DNA from: Arthrobacter sp. 131MFCol6.1
GTDB taxonomy: Bacteria; Actinomycetota; Actinomycetes; Actinomycetales; Micrococcaceae
Length of the DNA stretch: 64,000 nt
Direction: 5' to 3'
Assembly (NCBI RefSeq): GCF_000374925.1
Contig: NZ_KB895546.1
Coordinates: 1-64,000 of the forward strand
Position 1 is the stretch's first letter. The number at the start of each line of letters is the position of its first letter. The translations under genes and the position numbers were made by a program. This document shows positions 50,122-58,400 of the stretch, in pieces. The notes under the pieces are model-generated. The model ran no database searches and was not told the origin of the DNA. It worked only from the letters and a program-made list of their open reading frames with translations.

Positions 50122-52845
50122 CTAGTGCCCGCCGATGCCGGGAAGCTGTTCACGGCCCTTGACGTTGAGCTTGGCGTAGCTGCGATAGAGATGGCCCTCA
50201 ACCGTGCGCACGGACACCTGCAGCTCCGCGGCAATCTGCCGGTCGGTGAGGCCGCGTACCGCAAGCGCCACAATGTCGCGCTCGCGGCGGGTCAGTATGC
50301 CGAGTGAGTCATCGCTCTTGGCCGCTTCGTCACCGGGAAGGTCGTCGGCCCGGTCCAGGCACCGCTTCCGCTGGGAGTTGGCCATGCGCTCCCTGAGGGT
50401 GTCGCCCGAGGCCCGGTAGACATGCGCCGCGGCGTCGTAGGCAAGGGCGGCAAAGGCCCACAGCTCCGCCGTCTCACAGGTTTTCGCGGCCTCAAGGAGG
50501 TCGGCGGCGTTGTCCGTGCTGATGGCTGCGGCGTAGGCGCAGATCGCGGCGGGCCTTGGGCCCTCAAGCCCGGCCCGGAGTTCGAGCAGCCTCGGCGCGG
50601 AGTCCGTGTCCCCCAGGGCCAGGCAAAAGGCCAGCGAGTCGAGCTCAAGGCCGGCGGTGTCCACCTCCGGGTACGGGCGGCCGAGCCGCTTCAGTTCCGC
50701 GATGGCACCGGGGTAGTTCCCGAGCCGGGCTTTTCCATAGACCACGGCCATCGCGGCCAGCGAGCGCATGTACCTTGGCAAGGCCGCGGGGGCTGCCTCG
50801 AAGTCGGCGAGGAGAAGCTCTGCCTTCGTCTGGGCACCGACTTCGGCGGCTGCCGCGAAGGCCATGGCCGCCGTGAGCGCGAAAAGCTGCTGAGGGTCGG
50901 TCAACCGCAGCGCTTCGAGCGCGGCACTCAGCGTGTTCAGGGCCTGGGCAGCCTTGCCCTGGTAGAGCAGGATGATGCCGTGAGCCGCGTGCACTCCCCC
51001 GCCGAAGGAAATCAAGTTGGGCCCGGAACCGGCGACGAAGCCGGTCAGGAGGCTTTCCGCCCCCTGCCAGTCGCCGGAGTGGATTGCGGCGGCTGCGGAC
51101 CGGACCACGAGGAAGTCGGTGAGGAAGTAGAGCTCATCATGATCGGCCCCGGCGGCCTCCATGGCCCGGGTCATCGCGGCGAGGGCGCTCAGTCCCTTGC
51201 CGCCGGCCAGGAGCCGCTCCGCGTCGAGGCAGAGCCGGAACGCCTGTACGAGGGTGTTCGAGGGCGGGGTGCCGGCAGCCGCGTCCTCGGCGGACGCCGC
51301 CGCGGCCGGAGCGGCCGCGTACTCGCCTGCCAGCGCCAGGACCATGGCTTCCATGGTCTCCAGCCGCTCTTCCGTGGCACGGTGAATGGCTTCGGCGTCG
51401 TCCGGCCGGGCGGCTGCGAGGCGTTCGGCCGCGCGTCGGAGCGCCTGTGCCCGCTTCATGATCTCTGCCGGCGTGTGGCCCAGCGCTGACATCGCTGCGG
51501 CCCACAGGAGGGATCCGGTCAGGAGCCCGGGGATGCTGTTTCCCTGGCCGAAATCGGCGTCGAGGATATCCCGGGCCGCCACGTAGTCAGAGGCGTTGTA
51601 GCGGGTCCGTGCTATCACGGCGCGGGCCGCCATCTTCAGTTCCGGATCCTTGACAAGGACTGCAGCCTTACGGGCGAGCTCGTCCTCGTAAAGCCGGCTT
51701 GCCAGCACGGCGGCCCTCAGGAGCTGCCGGTCCTCGACCTCCGCGCCGCATTCGATCGACCAGCTCACATGCCGCAACAGTCCCTCGGCCGACGTCGGCT
51801 CGCTGTCCATCTTGCGCAGCAGGCTCTGCCGAAGCTGTAGGCTCCTGGCCGGCGAAATCAGGTTCCGCAGCGTGTCGCCGTACACGGTATGCCACAGCCG
51901 CAGCTCACCCGACCCGGTGTCCGTGACCCGGATCAGTTCGCTGTCGATCAGCGATCCCACGGCCTCTTCGCCGGCCACAGACTCGATCAGTTCCCGGGAC
52001 ACGGGTTCGGCCAGCGCCACCAGGTTCAGCGCCTGCCGTTCTTCCGGCGAGCGCATCAGCAGCTGGCGGCGCACGACGTCGGTCAGCCGGTCGCCGTGGC
52101 TGTTCAGGTGCCGGGTGAACAACCAGACACCGTTGCGCCGCAGCAGCGTCCCGTCGTTCTTGGCATCGTCCAGGAGCCCGTTGAGGAGCATCGGGTTGCC
52201 GCCGGAAGCCTCCCAGAGGATCTCGGCGACGTTTGGCAGCACTTGCGAACCGAGCTCGCCCTCCAGCATCTCTGTGGTCTGCGCGAGGGTGAGCGGGCGG
52301 AGGTCGTGCCGTTCGGCGATCCCTTCAAACCAGAGCTGCAGGAGCGGTTCCGGCAGTCCGGGCCGGGCTGCCGCGCCCACGAGCAGTTTCGCCCAGCCGG
52401 CCGCCGCCAGCTCCGCAAGGATTCCGGCCGTCGCCTCGTCGAGATCGTGCGCGTCGTCGACGACCAGCAGGAGGGGCTTCTGGGTGGCCCGCTTCTGCTC
52501 CTCCAGATGCGCCCACAGCGTCCTCAACACGGCCAGCTGCGATGTTGCTTCCTGGACCGGCAGTCCGACGATGAAGGGACCGAGGACACCGTAGGGCACC
52601 TTGGTCAGCGACGCGCTGCCGTGGATCGGCACCGGCGTCACTTCCGGGCCCAGCTCCCCGACAACGGCATCGATGAGCCGTGATTTGCCCATCCCGCTGT
52701 CGCCGAGGACGAACACGGCCACATGGCTGCCGCCCCGGAGGGCTTCCACTGCTGACATCAGATCTTCCGACCTCCCGGTCAAGGCGCGGTTCGGCACCGT
52801 GCCGGGAGTTCCCGCCGGCCCCTTAGATGAGTCCAAGCAGATCAC
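50122..52845 (-). CDS. Large ATP-binding LuxR-type regulator (LAL/STAND), paralogue C
   Basis: 907 aa if started at GTG 52845. Its first 23 nt overlap the end of paralogue D, so translation is probably coupled; an internal ATG (residue 30) is less likely because it crowds the ATPase fold. Walker A GDSGMGKS (48-55), VPYGVLGPFI, Walker B LLLVVDDAHDLDE, SGGNPMLLNGLL, GVWLFT, WSIECGAEV, Ala-rich helical repeats, and the C-terminal LuxR HTH RRERDIVALAVRGLTDRQI with SVRTVEGHLYRSYAKL. The same domain order and many motif positions as A, B and D show common origin. The DNA-recognition helix differs, implying a different or diverged target. Confidence 0.85.
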   Translation of the reverse strand: MICLDSSKGPAGTPGTVPNRALTGRSEDLMSAVEALRGGSHVAVFVLGDSGMGKSRLIDAVVGELGPEVTPVPIHGSASLTKVPYGVLGPFIVGLPVQEATSQLAVLRTLWAHLEEQKRATQKPLLLVVDDAHDLDEATAGILAELAAAGWAKLLVGAAARPGLPEPLLQLWFEGIAERHDLRPLTLAQTTEMLEGELGSQVLPNVAEILWEASGGNPMLLNGLLDDAKNDGTLLRRNGVWLFTRHLNSHGDRLTDVVRRQLLMRSPEERQALNLVALAEPVSRELIESVAGEEAVGSLIDSELIRVTDTGSGELRLWHTVYGDTLRNLISPARSLQLRQSLLRKMDSEPTSAEGLLRHVSWSIECGAEVEDRQLLRAAVLASRLYEDELARKAAVLVKDPELKMAARAVIARTRYNASDYVAARDILDADFGQGNSIPGLLTGSLLWAAAMSALGHTPAEIMKRAQALRRAAERLAAARPDDAEAIHRATEERLETMEAMVLALAGEYAAAPAAAASAEDAAAGTPPSNTLVQAFRLCLDAERLLAGGKGLSALAAMTRAMEAAGADHDELYFLTDFLVVRSAAAAIHSGDWQGAESLLTGFVAGSGPNLISFGGGVHAAHGIILLYQGKAAQALNTLSAALEALRLTDPQQLFALTAAMAFAAAAEVGAQTKAELLLADFEAAPAALPRYMRSLAAMAVVYGKARLGNYPGAIAELKRLGRPYPEVDTAGLELDSLAFCLALGDTDSAPRLLELRAGLEGPRPAAICAYAAAISTDNAADLLEAAKTCETAELWAFAALAYDAAAHVYRASGDTLRERMANSQRKRCLDRADDLPGDEAAKSDDSLGILTRRERDIVALAVRGLTDRQIAAELQVSVRTVEGHLYRSYAKLNVKGREQLPGIGGH

Positions 52846-55567
52846 TTCGCGAAGAAACGCCGAGCTTCGTGAACACCTGGTACAGGTGGCCCTCCACAGT
52901 CCTGACGGAAATGCCCACTTCCAGGGCGATGTCCTTGTTGGAGACCCCGTTCCCGGCCAGGGTGGCGATTTGCCGCTCCCGGTCCGTCAGCAGCGGGCCC
53001 TTGTTGCGCGGCATGACGGGCAGCGCCGGTACGGACTCCGAGAGGCTCTCAAGCATGCTGTAGGCGGCGTTGGCGCTGGCGGTCAGCCCGGCGCCCTTCG
53101 CGAAGTCGAATGCGAGCGCGGCGCACCGGGCCTGGACGGCGTCCAGTTCGAGGCCCGCGGCCTGCTCGGCCGCTTCGAGCATGATCGCGGCGTCCTTCTT
53201 CCGGCTGCCGACGGCGACCGTCCGGGACAGCTCGGCAAGCGGTCCCTGCCGCAACCCGGCGATTTCCTCCATGAAAAGAAAATCCTTGACGGTTCCGTTC
53301 ACGGTGGCCCCGAGCATGCAGATGCCGGCCAGCGTGTAGCGGCCCTTCCGGAAATGTTCCTCCGCGGACCGTATCAGCCGGTCCTTGGCCTCGGGGTCAC
53401 CGAGCCACCGCGACGCCATATCCATGCAGAACTCGGTGGAACTGCCAACCGTGAAGCGGGCCGGGCCGTCAGCCGAGCGGGCCCGGTCCAGGTAGACCGT
53501 GGCCTGGACCGAGTTGCCGGTCTGGGCGTAGGCAAAAGCCGTGGCGGCGTAAGCCTGGCGCAGGGACTGCAGGCTCGCCCGGACCTCCAGCTGGGCGATC
53601 GCGGCCAGCAACGGATCCAGGGCCATGTAACCGCGGCCGGCATAGACATAGGCGAGCCCGACGGCGAGGTCTGTTGCGGCGCTGCCGGAATGCAGCCCGT
53701 GCCCGGCCCGGCCGCTCGCGTCCTTGAGCATGTCGATGGCCTGGCGCCACAGGCCCGAGAGGAGCAGCACGTTGAAAGAGCGCCACGCGAAGTTTTCGCG
53801 GATGCGCGGCACGTTGGACCACTCGCCCAGCTGCCCACCGATTTCCCGCATAAGTGCGCGGGCATCGAGTTCGTGACCGGTCATGGACCAGGCCTCCATC
53901 AGGATGATGGCCGACCTGAGCCGGTGCACGGGATCGGGCCCCGGGACGTCCGTGGTGGCCGCGGTGGCAAGCCGCTCCATCATGGGCTCGAAATCCCCGA
54001 TGAAGGAGAAATAGTTGAACTCGCACAGATCCAGGCAAAGCCCGGCCCGGGCCAACGCCGCAGGGGCGGGGGACGGCTCGTCCAGGCTCAGGTCCTGGAG
54101 CCGGACCCTGGCCTGCTGGAGCAGTTCGGGGACCTGGCTGGAGCGGTCGTCCAGCCAGGCCATGCAGTCAGCCTTGGCCGCGATGAATTCGGCAAAGTTC
54201 TCGGCCGCGAGGTCGTTGACCTGCCGCTCGGAGACGTCGTCCAGCGCGGACATGGCCTGCAGCGGCAGGCCGAGTTGGAGGTAGGCGGCCGATTTCTGCA
54301 GCTGTCCTTCGGCCCACTCAGGGTCCGAGGGAGAGAGGCTGCCGGCGCATTTGAGGGCAAATTTCGGGTCGAAGAGCTTGACGGCGGCACTGGCAGCCGC
54401 CACGGCATGGGCGGGTGCCAGCTGGGCGTGGCAGTCGTGGGTCCACGCCGCGTAGGCCAGCAGGTCTTCCACGGTCAGCTCGTCCAGCTCGTGTTCCTGG
54501 TGCCCGGGGACCTTGTCCCGGAGCTCCAGCCGGCGCTCCACGCTGAGCCAATTGCGGACAATGTCGCCGAGGTAGCGGTCGCCCAGCGTGACGAGGTGCC
54601 GGTCCGCGCGGTCGACCACGATCTGGCCGGCCTCTTCCATGTCGGCAATAACACCGGGGCTGTACATCCTGGCGAGCCGGGACAGGGGCAGGGTCCGGGC
54701 GCAGGAGAGGACGTCGATGACTTCCCGGGCCTCGGGTGTTTCCCTGGCATACCTGGCCCGGACAATATCCTCCAGCGCCGTCCGGCCATCCAGCACAACC
54801 TCATCGAGCAGTGTCCACACGGATCCGGACAGGACAAGGTTTCCGCGTTCGATTTGTTCGGAGACGACGGCCTGCAGGAGCGTGGGGCTGCCGCCTACCA
54901 GCTGGTGCAACTGGCTTGCCAGGGCGGTCGAGACCCGATGGCCCAAGGCTGACTGCAGCACCTCCAGGGTCTCGAGCTCGGTCAGGTTGGCGAGCCGGAC
55001 CTCGGCAAGCTGGCCCGAGGTGATGAGCCAGTAGAAGTCGGGCGGAAGGTCGGTTGTGCGCTGGGCAGTTGCGATCAACCGGGCGGTCCGGGTCTGCAGC
55101 AGGTTGAGCAGGACCCCGGTGCTGAGTTCGTCGAGGGCGCCGGCGTTGTCCAGCAGGATCACGCACTGGCGGCCGGCGGCGTCGTCGCGTATCAGCGAGG
55201 TAATGCCGTGCAGGATGGCTGTCGGCGAGCCCAGGGAACTCTGCGGGAGCCGCGCAAGGGTGAAGGCGAGGCAGCCGTACGGCGTTGCCGAACCCGGCCC
55301 TGAACTGCGGAGCTGGATGGTGTACACCTCGGGCCCGAAGCCCGCGAGGGCAGTCCTGCCGACAAGCGTCTTGCCCACACCGCGGTCGCCGGTGATGACG
55401 ACGCCCATCCGGTCGTGGGCAAGCAGTTCCTGGCGGACACGCTCCGCATCAGCGTTCCGCGCCAAACCGGACCAGCCGTGTCTCGCGACCTGGCCGGCAG
55501 CATGTTCTTCTTCGGCGGGTGCCAATGTAGTGGAAACATTCCCCCAGCCCAGCGAATCCCTCGACAT
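52823..55567 (-). CDS. Large ATP-binding LuxR-type regulator (LAL/STAND), paralogue D
   Basis: 914 aa from ATG 55567 with GAAGGAAAC upstream (an in-frame start at 55615 lacks a site). Transcribed first in the cluster. A 59-residue N-terminal extension, Walker A GDRGVGKT (60-67), TPYGCLAFTL, and a Walker B reading CVILLDNAGALDE, with Asn instead of a second acidic residue and an Ala-Gly in place of Ala-His. GGSPTLLQAVV replaces the GGNP motif of the others. Helical repeats follow (AWTHDCHAQL region), then HTH DRERQIATLAGNGVSNKDI with SVRTVEGHLYQVFTKL. It shares the LYQV...SRS recognition-helix flank with paralogue B. Confidence 0.85.
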   Translation of the reverse strand: MSRDSLGWGNVSTTLAPAEEEHAAGQVARHGWSGLARNADAERVRQELLAHDRMGVVITGDRGVGKTLVGRTALAGFGPEVYTIQLRSSGPGSATPYGCLAFTLARLPQSSLGSPTAILHGITSLIRDDAAGRQCVILLDNAGALDELSTGVLLNLLQTRTARLIATAQRTTDLPPDFYWLITSGQLAEVRLANLTELETLEVLQSALGHRVSTALASQLHQLVGGSPTLLQAVVSEQIERGNLVLSGSVWTLLDEVVLDGRTALEDIVRARYARETPEAREVIDVLSCARTLPLSRLARMYSPGVIADMEEAGQIVVDRADRHLVTLGDRYLGDIVRNWLSVERRLELRDKVPGHQEHELDELTVEDLLAYAAWTHDCHAQLAPAHAVAAASAAVKLFDPKFALKCAGSLSPSDPEWAEGQLQKSAAYLQLGLPLQAMSALDDVSERQVNDLAAENFAEFIAAKADCMAWLDDRSSQVPELLQQARVRLQDLSLDEPSPAPAALARAGLCLDLCEFNYFSFIGDFEPMMERLATAATTDVPGPDPVHRLRSAIILMEAWSMTGHELDARALMREIGGQLGEWSNVPRIRENFAWRSFNVLLLSGLWRQAIDMLKDASGRAGHGLHSGSAATDLAVGLAYVYAGRGYMALDPLLAAIAQLEVRASLQSLRQAYAATAFAYAQTGNSVQATVYLDRARSADGPARFTVGSSTEFCMDMASRWLGDPEAKDRLIRSAEEHFRKGRYTLAGICMLGATVNGTVKDFLFMEEIAGLRQGPLAELSRTVAVGSRKKDAAIMLEAAEQAAGLELDAVQARCAALAFDFAKGAGLTASANAAYSMLESLSESVPALPVMPRNKGPLLTDRERQIATLAGNGVSNKDIALEVGISVRTVEGHLYQVFTKLGVSSRSDLLGLI

Positions 55568-55806
55568 GTAGTTTCCTTCGTACCGCTTTGCAGACAGCAA
55601 CCCCGGACTGCCCACTTAGAAGTAGCGTATCCCTATCCCCCGACATGAGAGTAGACAGATCATAGCCGGAATGCGGAAAGCTTGGAAAGGAAACCCGTAA
55701 TCCGCATGCAACTTAGTCGTCCGGCGCCTGCCGGGGGCCCGGGCCGGCCCGCCGTCGGGGCATTTTGACCGCGTGCTATTTTGCCTGCGCTGAGGTCCGA
55801 GAGGCG

Positions 55807-56394
55807 CTACGTCGCCTTGGCGGGGTGGAACTTTTGCTGGGCGGCGGTGAGGCCGTCCCGGACCAGAACTTCGACGGCGTCGGCGGCTGAGTCGATGAGG
55901 AAGGGCAGTTCCTTCTTCTCCGGCGCGGAAAAGTCACGCAGGACAAAGTCCGCGGTCTCCATCCGTCCGGGCGGACGCCCGACGCCCACCCGCACACGCA
56001 GGTAGTCCTTGGTGGCCAGGGCCTTGGAGATGTCGCGCAGTCCGTTGTGGCCGCCTTCGCCGCCGCCGATCTTGAGCCGCACGGTGTCGAAGGGGATGTC
56101 GATCTCGTCATGGACGGCAATGACATGGTCCGGATCGATCCCGTAGAACTGGGCCAGGGCAGACACCGGGCCGCCGGAGACGTTCATGTAGGACAGCGGC
56201 TTGGCCAGCACGATCCGGGGCCCGCCGATGCCCAGGCGCCCTTCGAGGACCTGGGCACGCGATTTGTGCGACTTGAAGCCGCCGCCGACGCGCGAGGCGA
56301 GTTCGTCCAGGACCATCTGGCCGACGTTGTGCCGGTTGTGGCTGTACTCGGATCCGGGGTTGCCAAGGCCTACGATCAGCCAGGTGTCGGTCAT
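55807..56394 (-). CDS. pth: Peptidyl-tRNA hydrolase
   Basis: 195 aa; releases peptides from peptidyl-tRNA that drops off ribosomes. WLIVGLGNPGSEYSHNRHNVG contains Asn12 and catalytic His22 of the family; KPLSYMNVSGGPV, VIAVHDEIDIPF (catalytic Asp) and GGGEGGHNGLRDI are all present. Usual length. It is the last gene of the conserved glmU-prs-rplY-pth run, 143 bp behind rplY and beyond a strong hairpin, so it may also have its own promoter. Confidence 0.95.
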   Translation of the reverse strand: MTDTWLIVGLGNPGSEYSHNRHNVGQMVLDELASRVGGGFKSHKSRAQVLEGRLGIGGPRIVLAKPLSYMNVSGGPVSALAQFYGIDPDHVIAVHDEIDIPFDTVRLKIGGGEGGHNGLRDISKALATKDYLRVRVGVGRPPGRMETADFVLRDFSAPEKKELPFLIDSAADAVEVLVRDGLTAAQQKFHPAKAT

Positions 56395-56490
56395 GGATCA
56401 GTCCTTCGGTGGGACGCGGTCGGTGGGGCGGGGTCAGTGGGGCGCCGCGAGCGGGGCGGGGCCAGCGCGGGATACGGCACCGGAGACGAC

Positions 56491-56521
56491 GGCGGCCGGG
56501 CCCCTGAGGGACCCGGCCGCC
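56491..56521 (-). terminator. Hairpin between rplY and pth
   Basis: GGCGGCCGGG (56491-56500) and CCCGGCCGCC (56512-56521) form a perfect 10-bp GC stem, with CCCCTGAGGG able to extend it inward. It lies 16 bp beyond the rplY stop. No T-run, so it may attenuate rather than fully stop transcription. Confidence 0.65.
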
Positions 56522-56537
56522 GGTAAACTCGCCGGAA

Positions 56538-57137
56538 TTACTCGGCTGCTGCTTCGGCTGACGAGGCAGCGGCTTCGCCCTCTTCGCCCTCTTCGACGTT
56601 TTCGGTGGCCTCGGAGATGTTGACGACGAGTGCTTCGGGGTCGGCCAGCAGGGTGGAGCCCTTCGGCAGGACGAGGTCGGAAGCGTGGATGTGCTCGCCG
56701 GCGCTGCGGCCTTCGATGCTGACCTCGATGGCGGTCGGCAGGTGGGTTGCCTCGGCCTCGACGGAAACGACCGTCATTTCCAGGTTGTGGACGTTGCCCG
56801 GAGCCAGTTCGCCGCTGAGGTGAACGGGCACGTCAACGGTGACCTTCTCGCCGGTGCGGACGGTCAGCAGGTCGAGGTGCTCGATGATCTGCTTGATCGG
56901 GTTGCGCTGGATGTCCTTGACGAGGGCCAGGTGCTGCTCGCCGTCGATGTCCAGGGTCAGCAGGGCGTTGGCGGTGCGGACGGCCAGGGTGGTGGCCTTC
57001 GCCGGCAGGGTGATGTGGATCGGCTCGGCGCCGTGGCCGTAGATGACGGCCGGGATCAGGTTGGCCATGCGGGCGCGGCGGGCGAAGCCCTTGCCGAATT
57101 CGGTGCGGACTTCTGCTGCGAGCTTCTGCTCAGACAT
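56538..57137 (-). CDS. rplY: 50S ribosomal protein L25/general stress protein Ctc
   Basis: 199 aa from ATG 57137 (CGAGGAGATAACC upstream; an in-frame ATG at 57161 is not favoured). The N-terminal L25 domain (AAEVRTEFGKGFARRARM, IPAVIYGHG, DIQRNPIKQIIEHLDLLTV) binds 5S rRNA. The C-terminal TL5/CTC beta domain follows (VDVPVHLSGELAPG, EGRSAGEHIHASDLVLP). It ends in an acidic Glu/Ala-rich tail. Length and architecture are normal for actinobacteria. Confidence 0.95.
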   Translation of the reverse strand: MSEQKLAAEVRTEFGKGFARRARMANLIPAVIYGHGAEPIHITLPAKATTLAVRTANALLTLDIDGEQHLALVKDIQRNPIKQIIEHLDLLTVRTGEKVTVDVPVHLSGELAPGNVHNLEMTVVSVEAEATHLPTAIEVSIEGRSAGEHIHASDLVLPKGSTLLADPEALVVNISEATENVEEGEEGEAAASSAEAAAE

Positions 57138-57373
57138 GGTTATCTCCTCGTGGGATTTCAAGCTGTGGGACTAAACGGTGTTCAGCAAGGGCGGAGGTCT
57201 GTTTACGACCTTCAACGCCGGGCTGCCGTGCGGCTGCCCTTCAGAAGGAGATTCAGACCCAGTCGATCACGGAGACCAGCAGTCCGGATTCCGATTAATT
57301 TCCCATCAAAACGGAATTCAATACGGAATGCCGGCGCGCTCCCTCGCCAAGGTTTCGGTACAAGGCTACCAGC

Positions 57374-57404
57374 GGAGGGACCGGTTTCTGAAACCGGGCC
57401 CTCC
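57374..57404 (-). terminator. Terminator downstream of prs
   Basis: GGAGGGACCGGTTTC and GAAACCGGGCCCTCC pair around a single T with one small mismatch region, starting 10 bp beyond the prs stop. It separates prs from the rplY promoter region (57138-57373), where no other element is evident. Confidence 0.7.
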
Positions 57405-57414
57405 GCCGGCCGGC

Positions 57415-58395
57415 TCAGGCCTGGCCGTCGAAAAGGCTGGTGACGGAACCGTCGTCGAACACTTCACGAATGGCGCGGGCGATCAGCGGCGCGATGGACA
57501 GCACGGTCAGCTGCGGGAAGCGCTTGTCCGCGGTGATCGGCAGCGTGTTGGTGACCACAACTTCGCGGGCCCCGGACTCGGACAGCCGGCGGGCCGCCGG
57601 ATCGGAGAACACGGCGTGGGTCGCGGCGATGATGACATCCTTGGCGCCGGCGTTCTTGAGCACCTGGACGGCGCCGGAAATGGTTCCGCCGGTATCGATC
57701 ATGTCGTCGATCAGGACGCAGGTGCGGCCTTCAATCTGGCCCACGACCGTCTTGGAGACGGCCTGGTTGGGCACGGTGAGGTCCCGGCTCTTGTGCACGA
57801 ACGCCAGCGGCGCGCCGCCGAGGCGCTCGGCCCACTGCTCGGCCACGCGGACGCGGCCGGTGTCCGGCGAGACGACCGTGACCTTGTCCGAGCCAACCCG
57901 GGTGCGGATGTAGTCGGCCAGGAGCGGAATGGCCATCAGGTGGTCCACGGGGCCGTCGAAGAAGCCCTGGATCTGGGACGTGTGCAGGTCCACGCTCATG
58001 ATGCGGTCGGCGCCGGCGGTCTTGTACAGGTCGGCGACGAGGCGTGCCGAGATCGGCTCGCGGCCGCGGCCCTTCTTGTCCTGCCGGGCGTAGGGGTAGA
58101 ACGGGGACACGACAGTGATGCGCTTGGCGGAGGCCCGCTTGAGCGAATCGATCATGATCAGCTGTTCCATGAGCCAGTTGTTCAACGGGGCCGGGTGGGC
58201 CTGGATCACGAAGGCGTCGGTGCCTCGGACGCTCTCGCCGGCCCGCACATAGATCTCGCCGTTGGCGAAGTCGTAGGCGTCCAGGGGCAGCAGTTCGGTG
58301 CCGAGCTCCTTCGCGATCTCCTTCGCCAGCTCAGGGTGCGCGCGCCCCGCGGCCAGCACCAGCTTCTTCTCGCCGTGTGCCGTAATTTCGCTCAT
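57415..58395 (-). CDS. prs: Ribose-phosphate pyrophosphokinase (PRPP synthase)
   Basis: 326 aa from ATG 58395, which has AGAGGG upstream; the open frame continues further upstream only as a shadow of glmU. Makes PRPP from ribose 5-phosphate and ATP for nucleotide, His and Trp synthesis. ANGEIYVRAGESVRGTDAFV, catalytic/flexible region SPFYPYARQDKKGRGREPIS, SVDLHTSQIQGFFDGPVDHL and the PRPP loop VLIDDMIDTGGTI are intact. The glmU stop is 5 bp upstream, consistent with one operon. Confidence 0.96.
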   Translation of the reverse strand: MSEITAHGEKKLVLAAGRAHPELAKEIAKELGTELLPLDAYDFANGEIYVRAGESVRGTDAFVIQAHPAPLNNWLMEQLIMIDSLKRASAKRITVVSPFYPYARQDKKGRGREPISARLVADLYKTAGADRIMSVDLHTSQIQGFFDGPVDHLMAIPLLADYIRTRVGSDKVTVVSPDTGRVRVAEQWAERLGGAPLAFVHKSRDLTVPNQAVSKTVVGQIEGRTCVLIDDMIDTGGTISGAVQVLKNAGAKDVIIAATHAVFSDPAARRLSESGAREVVVTNTLPITADKRFPQLTVLSIAPLIARAIREVFDDGSVTSLFDGQA

Positions 58396-58400
58396 GATTG

